Shown: positions 36,561 to 45,664, numbered from the stretch's first letter. The stretch: 64,000 nt of DNA from Atopobacter sp. AH10 (GCF_003664595.1 NZ_QXPZ01000031.1:1-64000); one strand, 5' to 3'. The notes: generated from the sequence alone by a model not told the origin. Program-made: numbers and translations.

Positions 36561-37451
36561 TTAAAATTCATCAAAGTTATCAAGGTTTTTATGAGAGAGC
36601 GATTTATCTTGTTGATGTGCATTGATTAAAATTTGCTCTAATTCTTTATCTGGATCGTTCAACCATTTTTTCATATCTGGCACATTAAGGTCAGCATCTT
36701 TTTGAAAGCCTGTCAAAAGATCCTGTTCTTTTTGCATCCGTTCTTCTATCAATTGTAGGTTAATGCCGATGTCCTCGATGTCGTTTTCCATAAAAATCTC
36801 ATAAGATCGCTGGATATTTTGGCAAAGAGCTTCTAAAGTTTCCAGTGAACGGTTGAGGGTTTGATAGGTCATCTTCGATTTAGAGACATGGCTTTGAATT
36901 TCAATGAACTTTTCAGTTATCTCCAAGAAAGTAGGCAGGTAGGAATAAAGGAAAGCCTCTGCTTCATTCATGCGTTTTGGGTGATCACAGATGGCTTTAA
37001 AATAATCTTTTAGGATGGGCAGTAAATCATATCGCTTGGCAATCACATTTAATTTTGTAGATTGTTTTAAAAGTTTTTCAATCGATAGAATTTGTTGCTT
37101 ACTTTTGGCCATTTGCTTACGGAAGAAAAGGATATCCTCATCATCCATGCCTTCGCTATAGTAAAATTCGAGACGTTCCTTTTGTATAGCGGGTATAGCA
37201 TTTTTATTTTTTCTAAAACGATGCGATCGGCTGCTGCCATTTGACCGTTTTAGGCGTAGAAAGTTACTCTCTATAAGAGCTGGAGCGATATAACGATAAA
37301 TGATAAAACCTGGAATATAGCCTAAGAATGAAATAATTACCCAAGTTTCAGTCAAAGAGGGATTGAGCATACTCAATACTAATCCTGCTGAGAAGACTAA
37401 GAAAAAGAGGATATTGTAAGCTCGAAATGTTAGATAGTCATTTTTCTCCAT
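36561..37451 (-). CDS. xpaC: XpaC-like protein (5-bromo-4-chloroindolyl phosphate hydrolysis family)
   Basis: A 296-residue protein with two N-terminal membrane segments (about residues 13-32 and 37-55) followed by a long helical cytoplasmic part. It fits the XpaC family, usually encoded next to TelA; the historical phosphatase name comes from Bacillus and the real role is unknown. The ATG at 37451 is chosen because AAAGG ends at 37461, directly abutting the earlier ATG at 37460. An extended -10 (TGCTATACT) lies at 37479-37487 on the minus strand. A 238-base gap separates it from telA. Confidence 0.8.
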   Translation of the reverse strand: MEKNDYLTFRAYNILFFLVFSAGLVLSMLNPSLTETWVIISFLGYIPGFIIYRYIAPALIESNFLRLKRSNGSSRSHRFRKNKNAIPAIQKERLEFYYSEGMDDEDILFFRKQMAKSKQQILSIEKLLKQSTKLNVIAKRYDLLPILKDYFKAICDHPKRMNEAEAFLYSYLPTFLEITEKFIEIQSHVSKSKMTYQTLNRSLETLEALCQNIQRSYEIFMENDIEDIGINLQLIEERMQKEQDLLTGFQKDADLNVPDMKKWLNDPDKELEQILINAHQQDKSLSHKNLDNFDEF

Positions 37452-37637
37452 CGTCATCATCCTTTCATGGTCACTTCTAGTATAGCAAAAAAAACAATGC
37501 TTCCTTATAAGACTTAGGGATGATTTTTAGATGGGGTCAATTTATGGTAAGCTAAGTGTGGTAAAATAAGTTAAGTTTATCTTAAATAATCTTTATCTGG
37601 ATTGATAATTGAGATTTTTATCACGAGGAGGGATAGT

Positions 37638-38240
37638 GTGAAAAAGAGCAAATTGAATTTAAAATCTGCAAAAGATGAGGCCTTTACTGAATCTACTCTA
37701 TCAGAAGAGGAAATATTTGATGGAAAAGTTGTTCATCTCTATCGAGTTACGGTATCTTTACCAAATGGGCAAATAGCTACAAGGGAGATTGTCCGTCATC
37801 AAGGTGCTGTTGCAGTGATGGCTTTTACTTCGGATGGAAGCTTGATTCTAGTTCGTCAGTATCGTAAGGCTGTCGAATCTGTTCAATTTGAAATCCCAGC
37901 TGGTAAAATTGAAGGGAATGATAGGGATCCTTTTGAAACCATCCAGAGAGAATTAGAAGAAGAAACGAAAATGGGCGCTAAATCTTGGACTTATTTACGC
38001 AAGTTTGCGACAAGTATTGGTTATTCAAGTGAGGTTCTCTATTTGTATGAGGCTAACGACCTTTATGCGATAAAAGATCCAAAAGATGAAGACGATGATG
38101 AATTTCTAGATTTAGAAGCTGTGACATTTGACCAAATGACTGAAATGATAGAAAAAGGGAAAATTCTGGATGCTAAAACCTTAATGGCTTACGATTTATG
38201 GCGAATTAAGCGTCTTACAGCTGATCCATTGAGCTCATGA
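37638..38240 (+). CDS. nudF: ADP-ribose pyrophosphatase (Nudix hydrolase)
   Basis: A 200-residue Nudix enzyme. The Nudix box is visible from GKIEGND through RELEEETKMGA, and upstream is the ADPRase region IVRHQGAVAVMAF with VRQYRKAVE. It likely splits ADP-ribose to AMP and ribose 5-phosphate. The start is a GTG at 37638, 5 bases after GAGGAGGG; a frame from 37602 lacks a site. In streptococci a Nudix gene of this kind precedes macP, and a MacP-like gene follows here. Confidence 0.92.
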   Translation: MKKSKLNLKSAKDEAFTESTLSEEEIFDGKVVHLYRVTVSLPNGQIATREIVRHQGAVAVMAFTSDGSLILVRQYRKAVESVQFEIPAGKIEGNDRDPFETIQRELEEETKMGAKSWTYLRKFATSIGYSSEVLYLYEANDLYAIKDPKDEDDDEFLDLEAVTFDQMTEMIEKGKILDAKTLMAYDLWRIKRLTADPLSS

Positions 38241-38306
38241 TGGCAGTAGGGATGAAGTTTTCAATTAGGATCTAGAATAAAGAGGCGAATAAAAAGGAGA
38301 GAGTGG

Positions 38307-38675
38307 ATGGGAAGATCAGACCGTCATCACAAAAGAGCTATAGAAAAAAAGAATTACTTCCAGGCTTTGTGGCCATTTAATAAAGAGAATGATCGAGACC
38401 AAAGAGAAGAAATGATTGAAGATCAGGCGAATTATTATGAGGGAAGAAATGAAGGGGAAGAAGGCTATGCTGATTTTCAGTATAGTTCTTCCTCAGATAG
38501 TCTTAGAGGAAGAAGCATCGAAGAAGAATTTGGAGAAGAGAAAAGTTCACTGGGTCAAGTAGGACGTTTAAAAAAGCAGAAAAAAATGAAGGCCTATGAC
38601 CGCTTCTTAAATAGAGCGATTGCTTTAACGCTTGTGGCGATTATTGTAGTTATTGTATTAGCCTTTATTATATAA
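38307..38675 (+). CDS. Tail-anchored hydrophilic protein, MacP-like
   Basis: A 122-residue protein with about 95 charged, polar residues and one C-terminal membrane segment (residues about 101-122, AIALTLVAIIVVIVLAFII) reached through a basic stretch KKQKKMKAYDRFLNR. This layout, the basic juxtamembrane stretch and the place right after a Nudix gene match MacP of Streptococcus pneumoniae, a phosphoprotein that activates the class A PBP2a. The middle is rich in E, D and S (YSSSSDSLRGRS), so phosphorylation is possible. Sequence similarity is low; the call is mainly from topology and synteny. GGAGAGAG precedes the ATG. Confidence 0.6.
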   Translation: MGRSDRHHKRAIEKKNYFQALWPFNKENDRDQREEMIEDQANYYEGRNEGEEGYADFQYSSSSDSLRGRSIEEEFGEEKSSLGQVGRLKKQKKMKAYDRFLNRAIALTLVAIIVVIVLAFII

Positions 38676-38839
38676 AAACTAGCTTAAATAAGTAGATGAG
38701 TTAAACTAAGTTTTTTGGCCTAAACTTGATCTACACTCAATACTATGGATTTCATCTAAGTTAATGGAAAGATGATTCGCTAAAGAATATAGTTTGATAC
38801 GAGCCCAAGGGTATGGGTTTATTTAGGAGGGGAAATGAA

Positions 38840-39439
38840 ATGCGAGCATGGTTAGTCATTGACTATACAAATGATTTTGTTGCAGATGATGGGAAATTGA
38901 CCACTGGGAAAGCGGGTCAAGTGATTGAAGGGACTATTGTAGAAGCCATTAAATATGCTGATGCATGTGGGGATTATATTGTCTTTCCTACAGATGGGCA
39001 CGATCCCAAAGATAAATATCATCCTGAAAATAGACTTTTCCCAGCTCACAATGTTATGGGAACAAGCGGGCGCTTCCTTTACAAGGGGGTAGGACGCTGG
39101 TATGAAGAACATAAGAAGCAAGAAAATGTTTATTGGATGGACAAACGCTATTATTCCTCATTTGAAGCAACAGATCTTGACCATCGTTTACATGAACATG
39201 GGATAAAAGAATTGATTCTCATGGGAGTTTGCACGGATATTTGTGTCTTACATGCCGCAATCGATGCCTATTATAGAGGCTATGATGTGACAGTCTTAAG
39301 TGATGGGGTAGCTAGCTTTTCTCAGTCAGGTCATGAATTTGCTCTTAATCATTTCCCATCAACTCTAGGGCAAAGGGTCTGCAGTTTAGAGGAATTGAAG
39401 GAGAGCGATCTAGTCGCATTAGCTCATCAAAAGGAATAG
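38840..39439 (+). CDS. Cysteine hydrolase of the isochorismatase family, nicotinamidase-like
   Basis: A 199-residue hydrolase with the family triad Asp8 (VIDYTNDF), Lys102 (WMDKRY) and Cys135 (GVCTDICVLHAA). The PTDGHDP region with aspartate and histidines is the metal site typical of nicotinamidases (PncA), so conversion of nicotinamide to nicotinate is likely, linking to nadD earlier in the window. The ATG at 38840 has AGGAGGGG 7 bases upstream; an ATG at 38835 is out of frame. Confidence 0.88.
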   Translation: MRAWLVIDYTNDFVADDGKLTTGKAGQVIEGTIVEAIKYADACGDYIVFPTDGHDPKDKYHPENRLFPAHNVMGTSGRFLYKGVGRWYEEHKKQENVYWMDKRYYSSFEATDLDHRLHEHGIKELILMGVCTDICVLHAAIDAYYRGYDVTVLSDGVASFSQSGHEFALNHFPSTLGQRVCSLEELKESDLVALAHQKE

Positions 39440-39470
39440 ACGGTCAGCAATTTGAAAAAGTGAGTTTATA

Positions 39471-39509
39471 GAGTTAGCTTATAAATTTAGCTTATAAAGT
39501 TAGCTTATA
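39471..39509. repeat. Three tandem 13-base repeats
   Basis: Three 13-base units ending TTAGCTTATA run at 39471-39483, 39484-39496 and 39497-39509, differing at one or two bases. The region between the hydrolase gene and acpS holds nothing else apart from a terminator. Confidence 0.7.
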
Positions 39510-39623
39510 GAGAGAGGTTGAAAATTTAGGTAGGATCAATTTCTAAATGAGCTATGGCTGATCTATTGATTCAAAGCTGAATCTAACTTCTTTCTAAAAT
39601 ACAAGAAGCCTATAGAATTGATT

Positions 39624-39675
39624 GACCCCCTAAAGAGAGATTGAAAAATCTAACTTTAGGGGGTCTTATATTTGA
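39624..39675 (+). terminator. Terminator after the nicotinamidase-like gene
   Basis: GACCCCCTAAAG (39624-39635) pairs perfectly with CTTTAGGGGGTC (39654-39665), followed by TTATATTT. It lies 185 bases after the stop codon. Confidence 0.7.
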
Positions 39676-39737
39676 TAGATGATCCGTGCCTTAAGCGTTT
39701 AATAGTATAGCTCTAGCCTCTACAAGACTTTAGACTA

Positions 39738-40085
39738 TTAATCTAAATAAACAATAGCGGTTGCTAAATCTTTGTCGTGGGAGATGGAGATCAAAGCTTG
39801 TGATGGATAAGGAGACCTTGCGATATAAGGTCTACCAGAAGCTTCATTCAGCACTTCTATATCTTGAAAACTTAATTGAGGGCCGATGCCAGTTCCATAG
39901 GCCTTACTGAAGGCTTCTTTAGCAGCGAAGCGACCTGATAAGAAAGTCACCTGACGATCGCCTTTAAGTTTATTAAAGAGATTTATTTCAGCTGGGGTAA
40001 GAATGCGCTTGATAAAATTAGGGTGCTTCTGAATAATTTGTCGAATACGATCTTGATCAACTAGATCAATCCCAATGCCTTTCAT
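39738..40085 (-). CDS. acpS: Holo-[acyl-carrier-protein] synthase
   Basis: AcpS moves 4'-phosphopantetheine from CoA to apo-ACP. The 115-residue protein starts GIGIDLVDQDRI with the metal-binding aspartate and has GRFAAKEAFSKAYGTGIG with the conserved glutamate and lysine. The ATG at 40085 is preceded by AAAGGAG 8 bases upstream; an in-frame ATG at 40103 is inside this site. A TATAAT at 40132-40127 (minus) may be its -10. Confidence 0.96.
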   Translation of the reverse strand: MKGIGIDLVDQDRIRQIIQKHPNFIKRILTPAEINLFNKLKGDRQVTFLSGRFAAKEAFSKAYGTGIGPQLSFQDIEVLNEASGRPYIARSPYPSQALISISHDKDLATAIVYLD

Positions 40086-40178
40086 ATGGGGGACTCCTTT
40101 CAAAAATAACTAGAGGATGCCTGTTTATTATAATCTAGAAAGAGGGGAGAGGCTAGGGGAAGACTTGTAAAAGAAGGT

Positions 40179-40210
40179 AAAAAAAAAAGAGAGCGATGAC
40201 TCGCCCTCTC
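40179..40210 (-). terminator. Terminator of rpsD
   Basis: On the minus strand GAGAGGGCGA (40210-40201) pairs with TCGCTCTC (40196-40189) with a two-base bulge, followed by ten T residues. Confidence 0.8.
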
Positions 40211-40273
40211 ACAGTTCATTTGCCTGAAAAGTTTGTATATGAGTTTCACTGCAGAACTGATTTTTAGTCTAAA

Positions 40274-40885
40274 TTAACCTAATTTGTTGTAGTATTCAAC
40301 GATGAAGGATTCATCAACGTCTTGAGTCAATTCTTCACGAAGAGGAAGACGAGTTAAGGAACCTTCTAATTTGTTTTCGTCAAATTGAATGAATTCTGGA
40401 CGACCGTATAAGCCTTCTAGAGATTCTTGAACGATCTTCAATTTTTGAGAACGTTCACGTAAACCAATTACTTGGCCAACTTCAACTTGGTAGCTAGGAA
40501 TATCAACACGTTTACCATCGACAGTGATGTGGCCGTGGTTAACTAATTGACGAGCTTGACGGCGAGTTGTTGCAAAGCCTAGACGGTAAACGACGTTATC
40601 TAAACGTTGTTCCAACATGATCATGAAGTTTTCACCGTGTTTACCTTCTTTGATCTTGCCAGCCTTCTTGAAGGTGTTAACGAATTGACGTTCGTTCAAC
40701 CCATACATGAAGCGTAATTTTTGTTTTTCTTGTAATTGCAAACCATATTCAGTAAGTTTGCGACGACGGTTTGGCCCTTGTTGCCCTGGAGCGTAAGGAC
40801 GACGGTTGAGTTCTTTACCAGTGCCGGTTAAAGAAATGCCAAGACGGCGAGATTTTTTCCAGCTTGGTCCTGTATAACGTGACAT
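40274..40885 (-). CDS. rpsD: 30S ribosomal protein S4
   Basis: A 203-residue S4, a primary 16S rRNA-binding protein. It begins [18 protein letters not shown], lacks the zinc-binding cysteines of the C+ form, and has the S4 RNA-binding fold around [29 protein letters not shown]. The ATG at 40885 has GGAGGA upstream. It is a single-gene unit with a consensus promoter and a structured leader of about 170 bases, which in Firmicutes S4 uses for autoregulation. It is divergent from ezrA, as in many relatives. Confidence 0.98.
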   Translation of the reverse strand: MSRYTGPSWKKSRRLGISLTGTGKELNRRPYAPGQQGPNRRRKLTEYGLQLQEKQKLRFMYGLNERQFVNTFKKAGKIKEGKHGENFMIMLEQRLDNVVYRLGFATTRRQARQLVNHGHITVDGKRVDIPSYQVEVGQVIGLRERSQKLKIVQESLEGLYGRPEFIQFDENKLEGSLTRLPLREELTQDVDESFIVEYYNKLG

Positions 40886-41059
40886 AGAATGTCCTCCATT
40901 CAAAAATAGTTTGGAGTAAAATTACGCCACATAAACTTCGTACCACGTTCAGAGGATTTTAGAATTTCACCTATAAGCAGCCGTTGGTTACTATTCCCAC
41001 CATAGTATGGACAACCCTCTGTTGACGTCAGTCTAGTTTACTGCTGCAAATTTTACACA
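40886..41059 (-). promoter_or_regulatory. Ribosomal protein S4 leader (autoregulatory)
   Basis: The predicted 5' untranslated region of rpsD is about 170 bases and structured. On the minus strand GCAGC near its start can pair with GCTGC about 75 bases on, and CAGAGG (41021-41016) can pair with CCTCTG (40955-40950), which would make a pseudoknot-like fold. S4 leaders of this sort are known from Bacilli. The fold is by eye only. Confidence 0.55.
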
Positions 41060-41065
41060 AAATTC

Positions 41066-41094
41066 ATTTTAACAAACACTTATTTTGCTGTCAA
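41066..41094 (-). promoter_or_regulatory. Promoter of rpsD
   Basis: On the minus strand TTGACA (41094-41089), exactly 17 bases, TAAAAT (41071-41066). Confidence 0.85.
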
Positions 41095-41213
41095 GGGAAA
41101 AGTGGAAACTTTCTTGTGGTTAGACAAGTCTTAAAAAGCAGGAAATTATTTTTAAACGATTGATGGGACTTTCTTTTATAAAATTCTGATGAGTGAGGCT
41201 TAAGTGGATGAAC

Positions 41214-41243
41214 TTGACGCCGATATTTGCTATACTGTAAAAT
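41214..41243 (+). promoter_or_regulatory. Promoter of ezrA
   Basis: TTGACG (41214-41219), 18 bases, TAAAAT (41238-41243). An overlapping alternative is the extended -10 TGCTATACT at 41228-41236. Confidence 0.5.
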
Positions 41244-41322
41244 GATACGAATGGTGGAGGGGAAGGCATAGAATAGGGTCACCACCACAAGATCGGAAGA
41301 GAATTTAATTGGAGGAATAGCT

Positions 41323-43053
41323 ATGAACTCCGGCAATGGCTTTTTAAATATTTTATTAGGCTTGATTATCTGTGTACTAGTCGGGTACGCCATTTTTTAT
41401 TATTTTCAACACCAGCAAAGGAAGGACATCGAGGCATTAGAGAAGACCAGAGAGGATTTATTAAAAATTCCAGTGGCGGATCATATCTATAAACTGAAGA
41501 AAATGCCTTTGACTGGGCAATCTTTACGGGATTTTGACAGCCACCAAGCCACTTGGCAGACGATAACTCGTTTTTCATTTCCTGAAATTGAAACAGAAAT
41601 TGCAAAAGCTAAAGAAGCTAATGAACGTTTTAACCTCGTTCAAGCGAATAAACATTTGAATCAAGGGAAGGAACAAGCTGAAAAGACCAAGACCAGTATT
41701 GAAAATGTTTATAAACAGTTACAACTTTTATTGGAAAGCGAAGCTGAGAATCGTCAAAAATTTGAATGGGTGAATGATAAATTCAAGGAGTTAAGGAAAC
41801 AAGTTCTCTCGCAAAGTGTGCTCTTTAAAGGAGCTTTGCCTGCAGTTGAAAAGCGCTTGGCCTATGTGGATAATGATTTTGATAAATTCCAAAACCTCTC
41901 TACTGCTGGGGATCACGTGGGAGCTAGAGCTTGTTTAGATGAGATCGAAAAAGAAATCAATGAATTGACAGATATCAGTCAACAAATTCCTGATTTAACG
42001 GAACGCTTAGATCACGATCTAGTGGCACAAATTGCCGATATTCGCTCTGGCTATCAACAAATGGTCGATCAACAATTCGTCTTCCATAAATTGGATGTTT
42101 TAAGTGAAATTAGCGAATTAGAGCAAGAAGTGAAAAAAGCAACGCAAGCCCTCAATCAGATTGAGGTAGTTGAAGCTAAGCAAGTTTTGGATCGACTAGA
42201 ACGAGATGTTGATCAACTTTATGATAAGTTAGAAGCTGAAGTGGAAGCTAAGACTTATGTACTGCATAATACGAAAGCTATTCATGAGCAAATCGTCAAA
42301 TTACAGCATAACAATCATTTCCTTGGCCTAGAAATAGATCGTCTGTCTCAAAATTACGTCTTAGAAGATAGTCATCAGGCGAATTTAGATAAGGTTGAGG
42401 AGCAACTAGATAAGGAACAACGCCTCCTACAACATTATGATAAGGAATTAGAAGGTCATAGTGTAGCTTATTCAGTTGTTGCCACTCACTATGAAGTTTT
42501 AGAGGGGAAATTGCAATCCATTTTTGATGAACAACAAGCCTTAATGGCCTTGTTATCCTCTTTGAAGACGAGTGAAGATGAATTGAAAGCCAACTTGGAT
42601 GGCTATGAGCTTGAGATGCGAAATATGAAGCGTTTCGTTGAGAAATACCATCTTCCTGGTCTGCCTAAGTCTTATTTGCAACTCTTTTTTAAGAACACTG
42701 ATTTAATTGAAAAGTTAGTGAACGAATTGGATCGTGTGAAGATTGACTTGAACGAGTTGAAAGATCTGGATAATGCGATCAATAACAATATGGAAAAGCT
42801 TGATGAGCAAACGGAAGCTATTGTGGATCAAGCGCGTTTAACGGAAGCCAGCATCCAATATGCTAACCGTTATCGTTTAGAAGATGAACAAGTCGCTCGA
42901 GCTATTCAGTCTAGTTTACAAGTCTTTGACAGCACTTATGACTATGAAAAAGCTCTTCATATTATTCAAGCAGAGTTGGAGAGAGTGGAACCAGGTTCTT
43001 CTAGAAAGGTTCAACAAACTTATTTCTCTGAAAAGGACAAGCGCTTGATTTAG
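41323..43053 (+). CDS. ezrA: Septation ring formation regulator EzrA
   Basis: EzrA is a membrane-anchored regulator of FtsZ ring assembly that also links to cell-wall synthases. The 576-residue protein has a short outside N-terminus, one membrane segment (residues about 6-26, LNILLGLIICVLVGYAIFYYF) and then continuous spectrin-like helical repeats, rich in E, K, Q and L, as in the family. GGAGGAA precedes the ATG. The order rpsD (divergent), ezrA, cysteine desulfurase, thiI is conserved in Firmicutes. Confidence 0.95.
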   Translation: MNSGNGFLNILLGLIICVLVGYAIFYYFQHQQRKDIEALEKTREDLLKIPVADHIYKLKKMPLTGQSLRDFDSHQATWQTITRFSFPEIETEIAKAKEANERFNLVQANKHLNQGKEQAEKTKTSIENVYKQLQLLLESEAENRQKFEWVNDKFKELRKQVLSQSVLFKGALPAVEKRLAYVDNDFDKFQNLSTAGDHVGARACLDEIEKEINELTDISQQIPDLTERLDHDLVAQIADIRSGYQQMVDQQFVFHKLDVLSEISELEQEVKKATQALNQIEVVEAKQVLDRLERDVDQLYDKLEAEVEAKTYVLHNTKAIHEQIVKLQHNNHFLGLEIDRLSQNYVLEDSHQANLDKVEEQLDKEQRLLQHYDKELEGHSVAYSVVATHYEVLEGKLQSIFDEQQALMALLSSLKTSEDELKANLDGYELEMRNMKRFVEKYHLPGLPKSYLQLFFKNTDLIEKLVNELDRVKIDLNELKDLDNAINNNMEKLDEQTEAIVDQARLTEASIQYANRYRLEDEQVARAIQSSLQVFDSTYDYEKALHIIQAELERVEPGSSRKVQQTYFSEKDKRLI

Positions 43054-43068
43054 AATGAGAAGACAAGA

Positions 43069-43098
43069 GAACCGGTGCGTCTAAGGGGGCATCGGTTC
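43069..43098 (+). terminator. Hairpin after ezrA
   Basis: GAACCGGTGC (43069-43078) pairs with GCATCGGTTC (43089-43098) with one G-T pair. The tail CTTCATGTTT is only moderately T-rich, so partial read-through into the cysteine desulfurase gene is likely. Confidence 0.5.
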
Positions 43099-43119
43099 CT
43101 TCATGTTTAGGAGGATATG

Positions 43120-44247
43120 ATGATTTATTTGGATAATTCAGCCACTACTTTTCCTGATGAAGAAGCTCTCGTGACCTATACTAAGGTAGCTAGAGAATAT
43201 GTGGGAAATCCGTCTAGTTTACATGCTTTAGGGGAAAAGAGCTACCATCTCTTAGAAGCAGCTCGTTTGCAAATTGCTGATTTGTTGAACAGAAAGAAAG
43301 ATGAAATTATATTCACATCTGGAGGAACGGAAAGCAATAATCTTGCCATTCGAGGAACCGTAGAGGCAAAAAGGGAATTTGGCCGACACGTGATTACTTC
43401 TTCAATTGAGCATCCTTCTGTTTTAGAAAGTTTGGGTCAACTTAAAGAAGAAGGGATAATAGATCTCACTGTTTTACCGGTTAGTTCAGAAGGAAAAATT
43501 TCTATAAAGGATTTATCAGCAGCTATACGAGAAGACACGATTCTTGTGACCACTATGGCAGTGAATAATGAAGTTGGAGCCATCCAACCCTTAAATGATA
43601 TTGCTGAACTTTTAAAAGCCTATCCAACCATTCATTGGCATGTAGATGGGGTGCAATCTCTTGGCGCTTTTTCCGAGATTATACCGCATGAGAGAATAGA
43701 TCTGATGTCATTTTCAGCACATAAATTTCATGGACCTCGTGGAGTGGGCTTCCTCTATAAAAAACATGGTCGGGTCATTAGTCCTCAATTAACTGGTGGT
43801 GGTCAGGAAAATGGTCTACGATCCACGACAGAAAATTTAGCTGGTATTTGTGCCATGGCTAAGGCTTTAAGACGTCACCCTAATCACGGGGACTGTCAAC
43901 CACTTCAAACTTTATTGAAGAAGACAGTGGCCTCTTTAGATAACGCCTACTGGTTATCCCCAGAAGATGGAGTACCTTATATTAATTGCTTTGCCCTAGA
44001 AAATGTTAAGGGAGAAGTCTTATTACACGCTTTGGAAGAAAAAGGAATTTATATTTCCACCACTAGCGCTTGTTCCAGTAAGGCACTTTCAGGATCCCAT
44101 ACTTTAAAAGAAATGGCTTACCCAGATCAGATAACAAGGGGAGCTGTTCGAGCTTCTTTTGGGGATCAAACAACTCTTGAAGAAGTTGAAGCCTTTTGCC
44201 AAGTATTGACTCAATTAGCAGAACATTTTGCGAAAGTTTTTGCCTAG
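43120..44247 (+). CDS. Cysteine desulfurase for thiolation (IscS/NifZ type)
   Basis: A 375-residue PLP enzyme that pulls sulfur from cysteine. It begins IYLDNSATTFPDEEA; the PLP lysine is Lys202 in FSAHKFHGPRG and the persulfide cysteine is Cys318 in STTSACSSK. Its partner is probably ThiI, encoded next. The ATG at 43120 is used, not 43117, because AGGAGG is too close to the latter. The last codons (EHFAKVFA) lie in the first unit of a 39-base tandem repeat that continues through the intergenic region. Confidence 0.95.
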   Translation: MIYLDNSATTFPDEEALVTYTKVAREYVGNPSSLHALGEKSYHLLEAARLQIADLLNRKKDEIIFTSGGTESNNLAIRGTVEAKREFGRHVITSSIEHPSVLESLGQLKEEGIIDLTVLPVSSEGKISIKDLSAAIREDTILVTTMAVNNEVGAIQPLNDIAELLKAYPTIHWHVDGVQSLGAFSEIIPHERIDLMSFSAHKFHGPRGVGFLYKKHGRVISPQLTGGGQENGLRSTTENLAGICAMAKALRRHPNHGDCQPLQTLLKKTVASLDNAYWLSPEDGVPYINCFALENVKGEVLLHALEEKGIYISTTSACSSKALSGSHTLKEMAYPDQITRGAVRASFGDQTTLEEVEAFCQVLTQLAEHFAKVFA

Positions 44248-44398
44248 AATAATTGGCGGATCATTTTGCGAAAGTTTTTAGCTAGAGGTAGTTGTCGGAG
44301 CATTTTGTAAAAGTCTTTGTCTAGAAATAATTGTCGGAGCATTTTGTAAAAGTCTTTAGCTAGGAATAGTTGACGCAAGTCTTTGCCTAGAATAACCG
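44219..44398. repeat. 39-base tandem repeats that include the desulfurase 3' end
   Basis: Units run 44219-44256 (38 bases, holding the last coding bases and stop), 44257-44295, 44296-44334, 44335-44373 (39 bases each), and a shortened copy 44374-44398. Each contains CATTTTG, AAAGT, a CTAG and a TTG-rich end. The array fills nearly the whole gap before thiI. Confidence 0.9.
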
Positions 44399-44445
44399 AT
44401 AAAATTTTTCCCTAAAGTATGCTGTTAGAAGATAAAGGAGGACCT

Positions 44446-45642
44446 ATGAAACGTTATATTCTCGTACGTTATGGTGAACTATCGACAAAAGGGAGAAACA
44501 AAAAACGTTTCACCCAACAATTAGCCCAAAATATCAAAGGAGTATTGGCAGACTTAACACCAAATAAAGTAGTTGCTGGCCATGATTATCTGACCGTCTA
44601 TCCGCCAGCAGAATCTGTGGATATTGCCTTAGAGCGTTTATCTCATGTCTTTGGGATACAATCTTATTCTCCAGTTATAGAGTTAGAGAAGGACATGGAA
44701 GTCATTCGTGACCAAATTTTTGCTATATTAGACGGTAAAGATTTAAAGGGAAAGAGTTTTCGCATTGCAACGAAAAGAGCAGACCATGATTTTTACCTAG
44801 ATACTAATGCTATTAATCGCTATTTAGGCGAGGCGGTAGCTGAGCGTTATAAAGAGCTTAGGGTGCAATTAAAGCGTCCTGATTTGGTGATAAAGGTCGA
44901 AATCCGTGAAAAATATGCCTTGCTGACGACGGAAGTCTATAAGGGAGCTGGAGGCTTGCCTGTTGGGACATCAGGGCGAGCACTTTTATTGCTGTCTGGT
45001 GGGATTGATTCCGTAGTGGCGGGTTATATGGCTCTTAAAAGAGGGATTGAAGTGGAGGCTGTTCATTTCGCTAGTCCACCTTATACCAGTCCTCAAGCTT
45101 TACAGAAGGCCAAAGATTTAGCTAAAATATTGGCGCGTTATGGGCGACAAATCCAATTTCTAACCGTGCCATTTACTGCTAGTCAAGAAGCCATTAAACA
45201 AAATCTACCTAGTCCTTATTTGATGACCATTACTCGGCGGATGATGATGCGTGTTGCTAGTCGATTGGCTGAGGAAAGGAAAGCTTTGGCGATTGTTACA
45301 GGGGAATCTATTGGCCAAGTGGCTTCTCAGACCTTAGAAAGTATGTTAGCCATCACTGATGCGGCAGGGTATCCGGTATTACGCCCACTTGCCGGATTTG
45401 ATAAGTTGGAAATCATTGCTCTAGCGGAAGAAATTGGGAGCTTTGAATTATCTATTCAACCATACGAGGATTGCTGCACCGTTTTTGCCCCACCAAGCCC
45501 TAAAACGAAACCTAAGTTGGAAGCCTGCCAACATTATGAAACAAAGATTGACGTGAAAAGATTAGTGGAGGACGCTGTGAAGCATACGGAAGTAGAAAAT
45601 ATTTCTGCTCATGAAATCAATGAATTTAATGACCTTTTATAA
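44446..45642 (+). CDS. thiI: tRNA 4-thiouridine synthase ThiI
   Basis: ThiI adenylates U8 of tRNA and inserts sulfur; it also serves thiamine thiazole synthesis. The 398-residue protein has a ferredoxin-like/THUMP N-terminus (YILVRYGELSTKGRNKKRF), the PP-loop LLLSGGIDSVVAGYM around residues 180-195, and CCTVFAPPSPKTKP near the C-terminus. It lacks the rhodanese domain found in E. coli ThiI, as usual in Firmicutes, and the dedicated desulfurase gene is just upstream. The ATG at 44446 follows AAAGGAGGA. Confidence 0.97.
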   Translation: MKRYILVRYGELSTKGRNKKRFTQQLAQNIKGVLADLTPNKVVAGHDYLTVYPPAESVDIALERLSHVFGIQSYSPVIELEKDMEVIRDQIFAILDGKDLKGKSFRIATKRADHDFYLDTNAINRYLGEAVAERYKELRVQLKRPDLVIKVEIREKYALLTTEVYKGAGGLPVGTSGRALLLLSGGIDSVVAGYMALKRGIEVEAVHFASPPYTSPQALQKAKDLAKILARYGRQIQFLTVPFTASQEAIKQNLPSPYLMTITRRMMMRVASRLAEERKALAIVTGESIGQVASQTLESMLAITDAAGYPVLRPLAGFDKLEIIALAEEIGSFELSIQPYEDCCTVFAPPSPKTKPKLEACQHYETKIDVKRLVEDAVKHTEVENISAHEINEFNDLL

Positions 45643-45664
45643 AAAAATAAGAGTCAATAAAAAC

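Noticed and set aside
44219-44398. CRISPR-like array
   Set aside because: The units are contiguous with no spacers and derive from a gene end.
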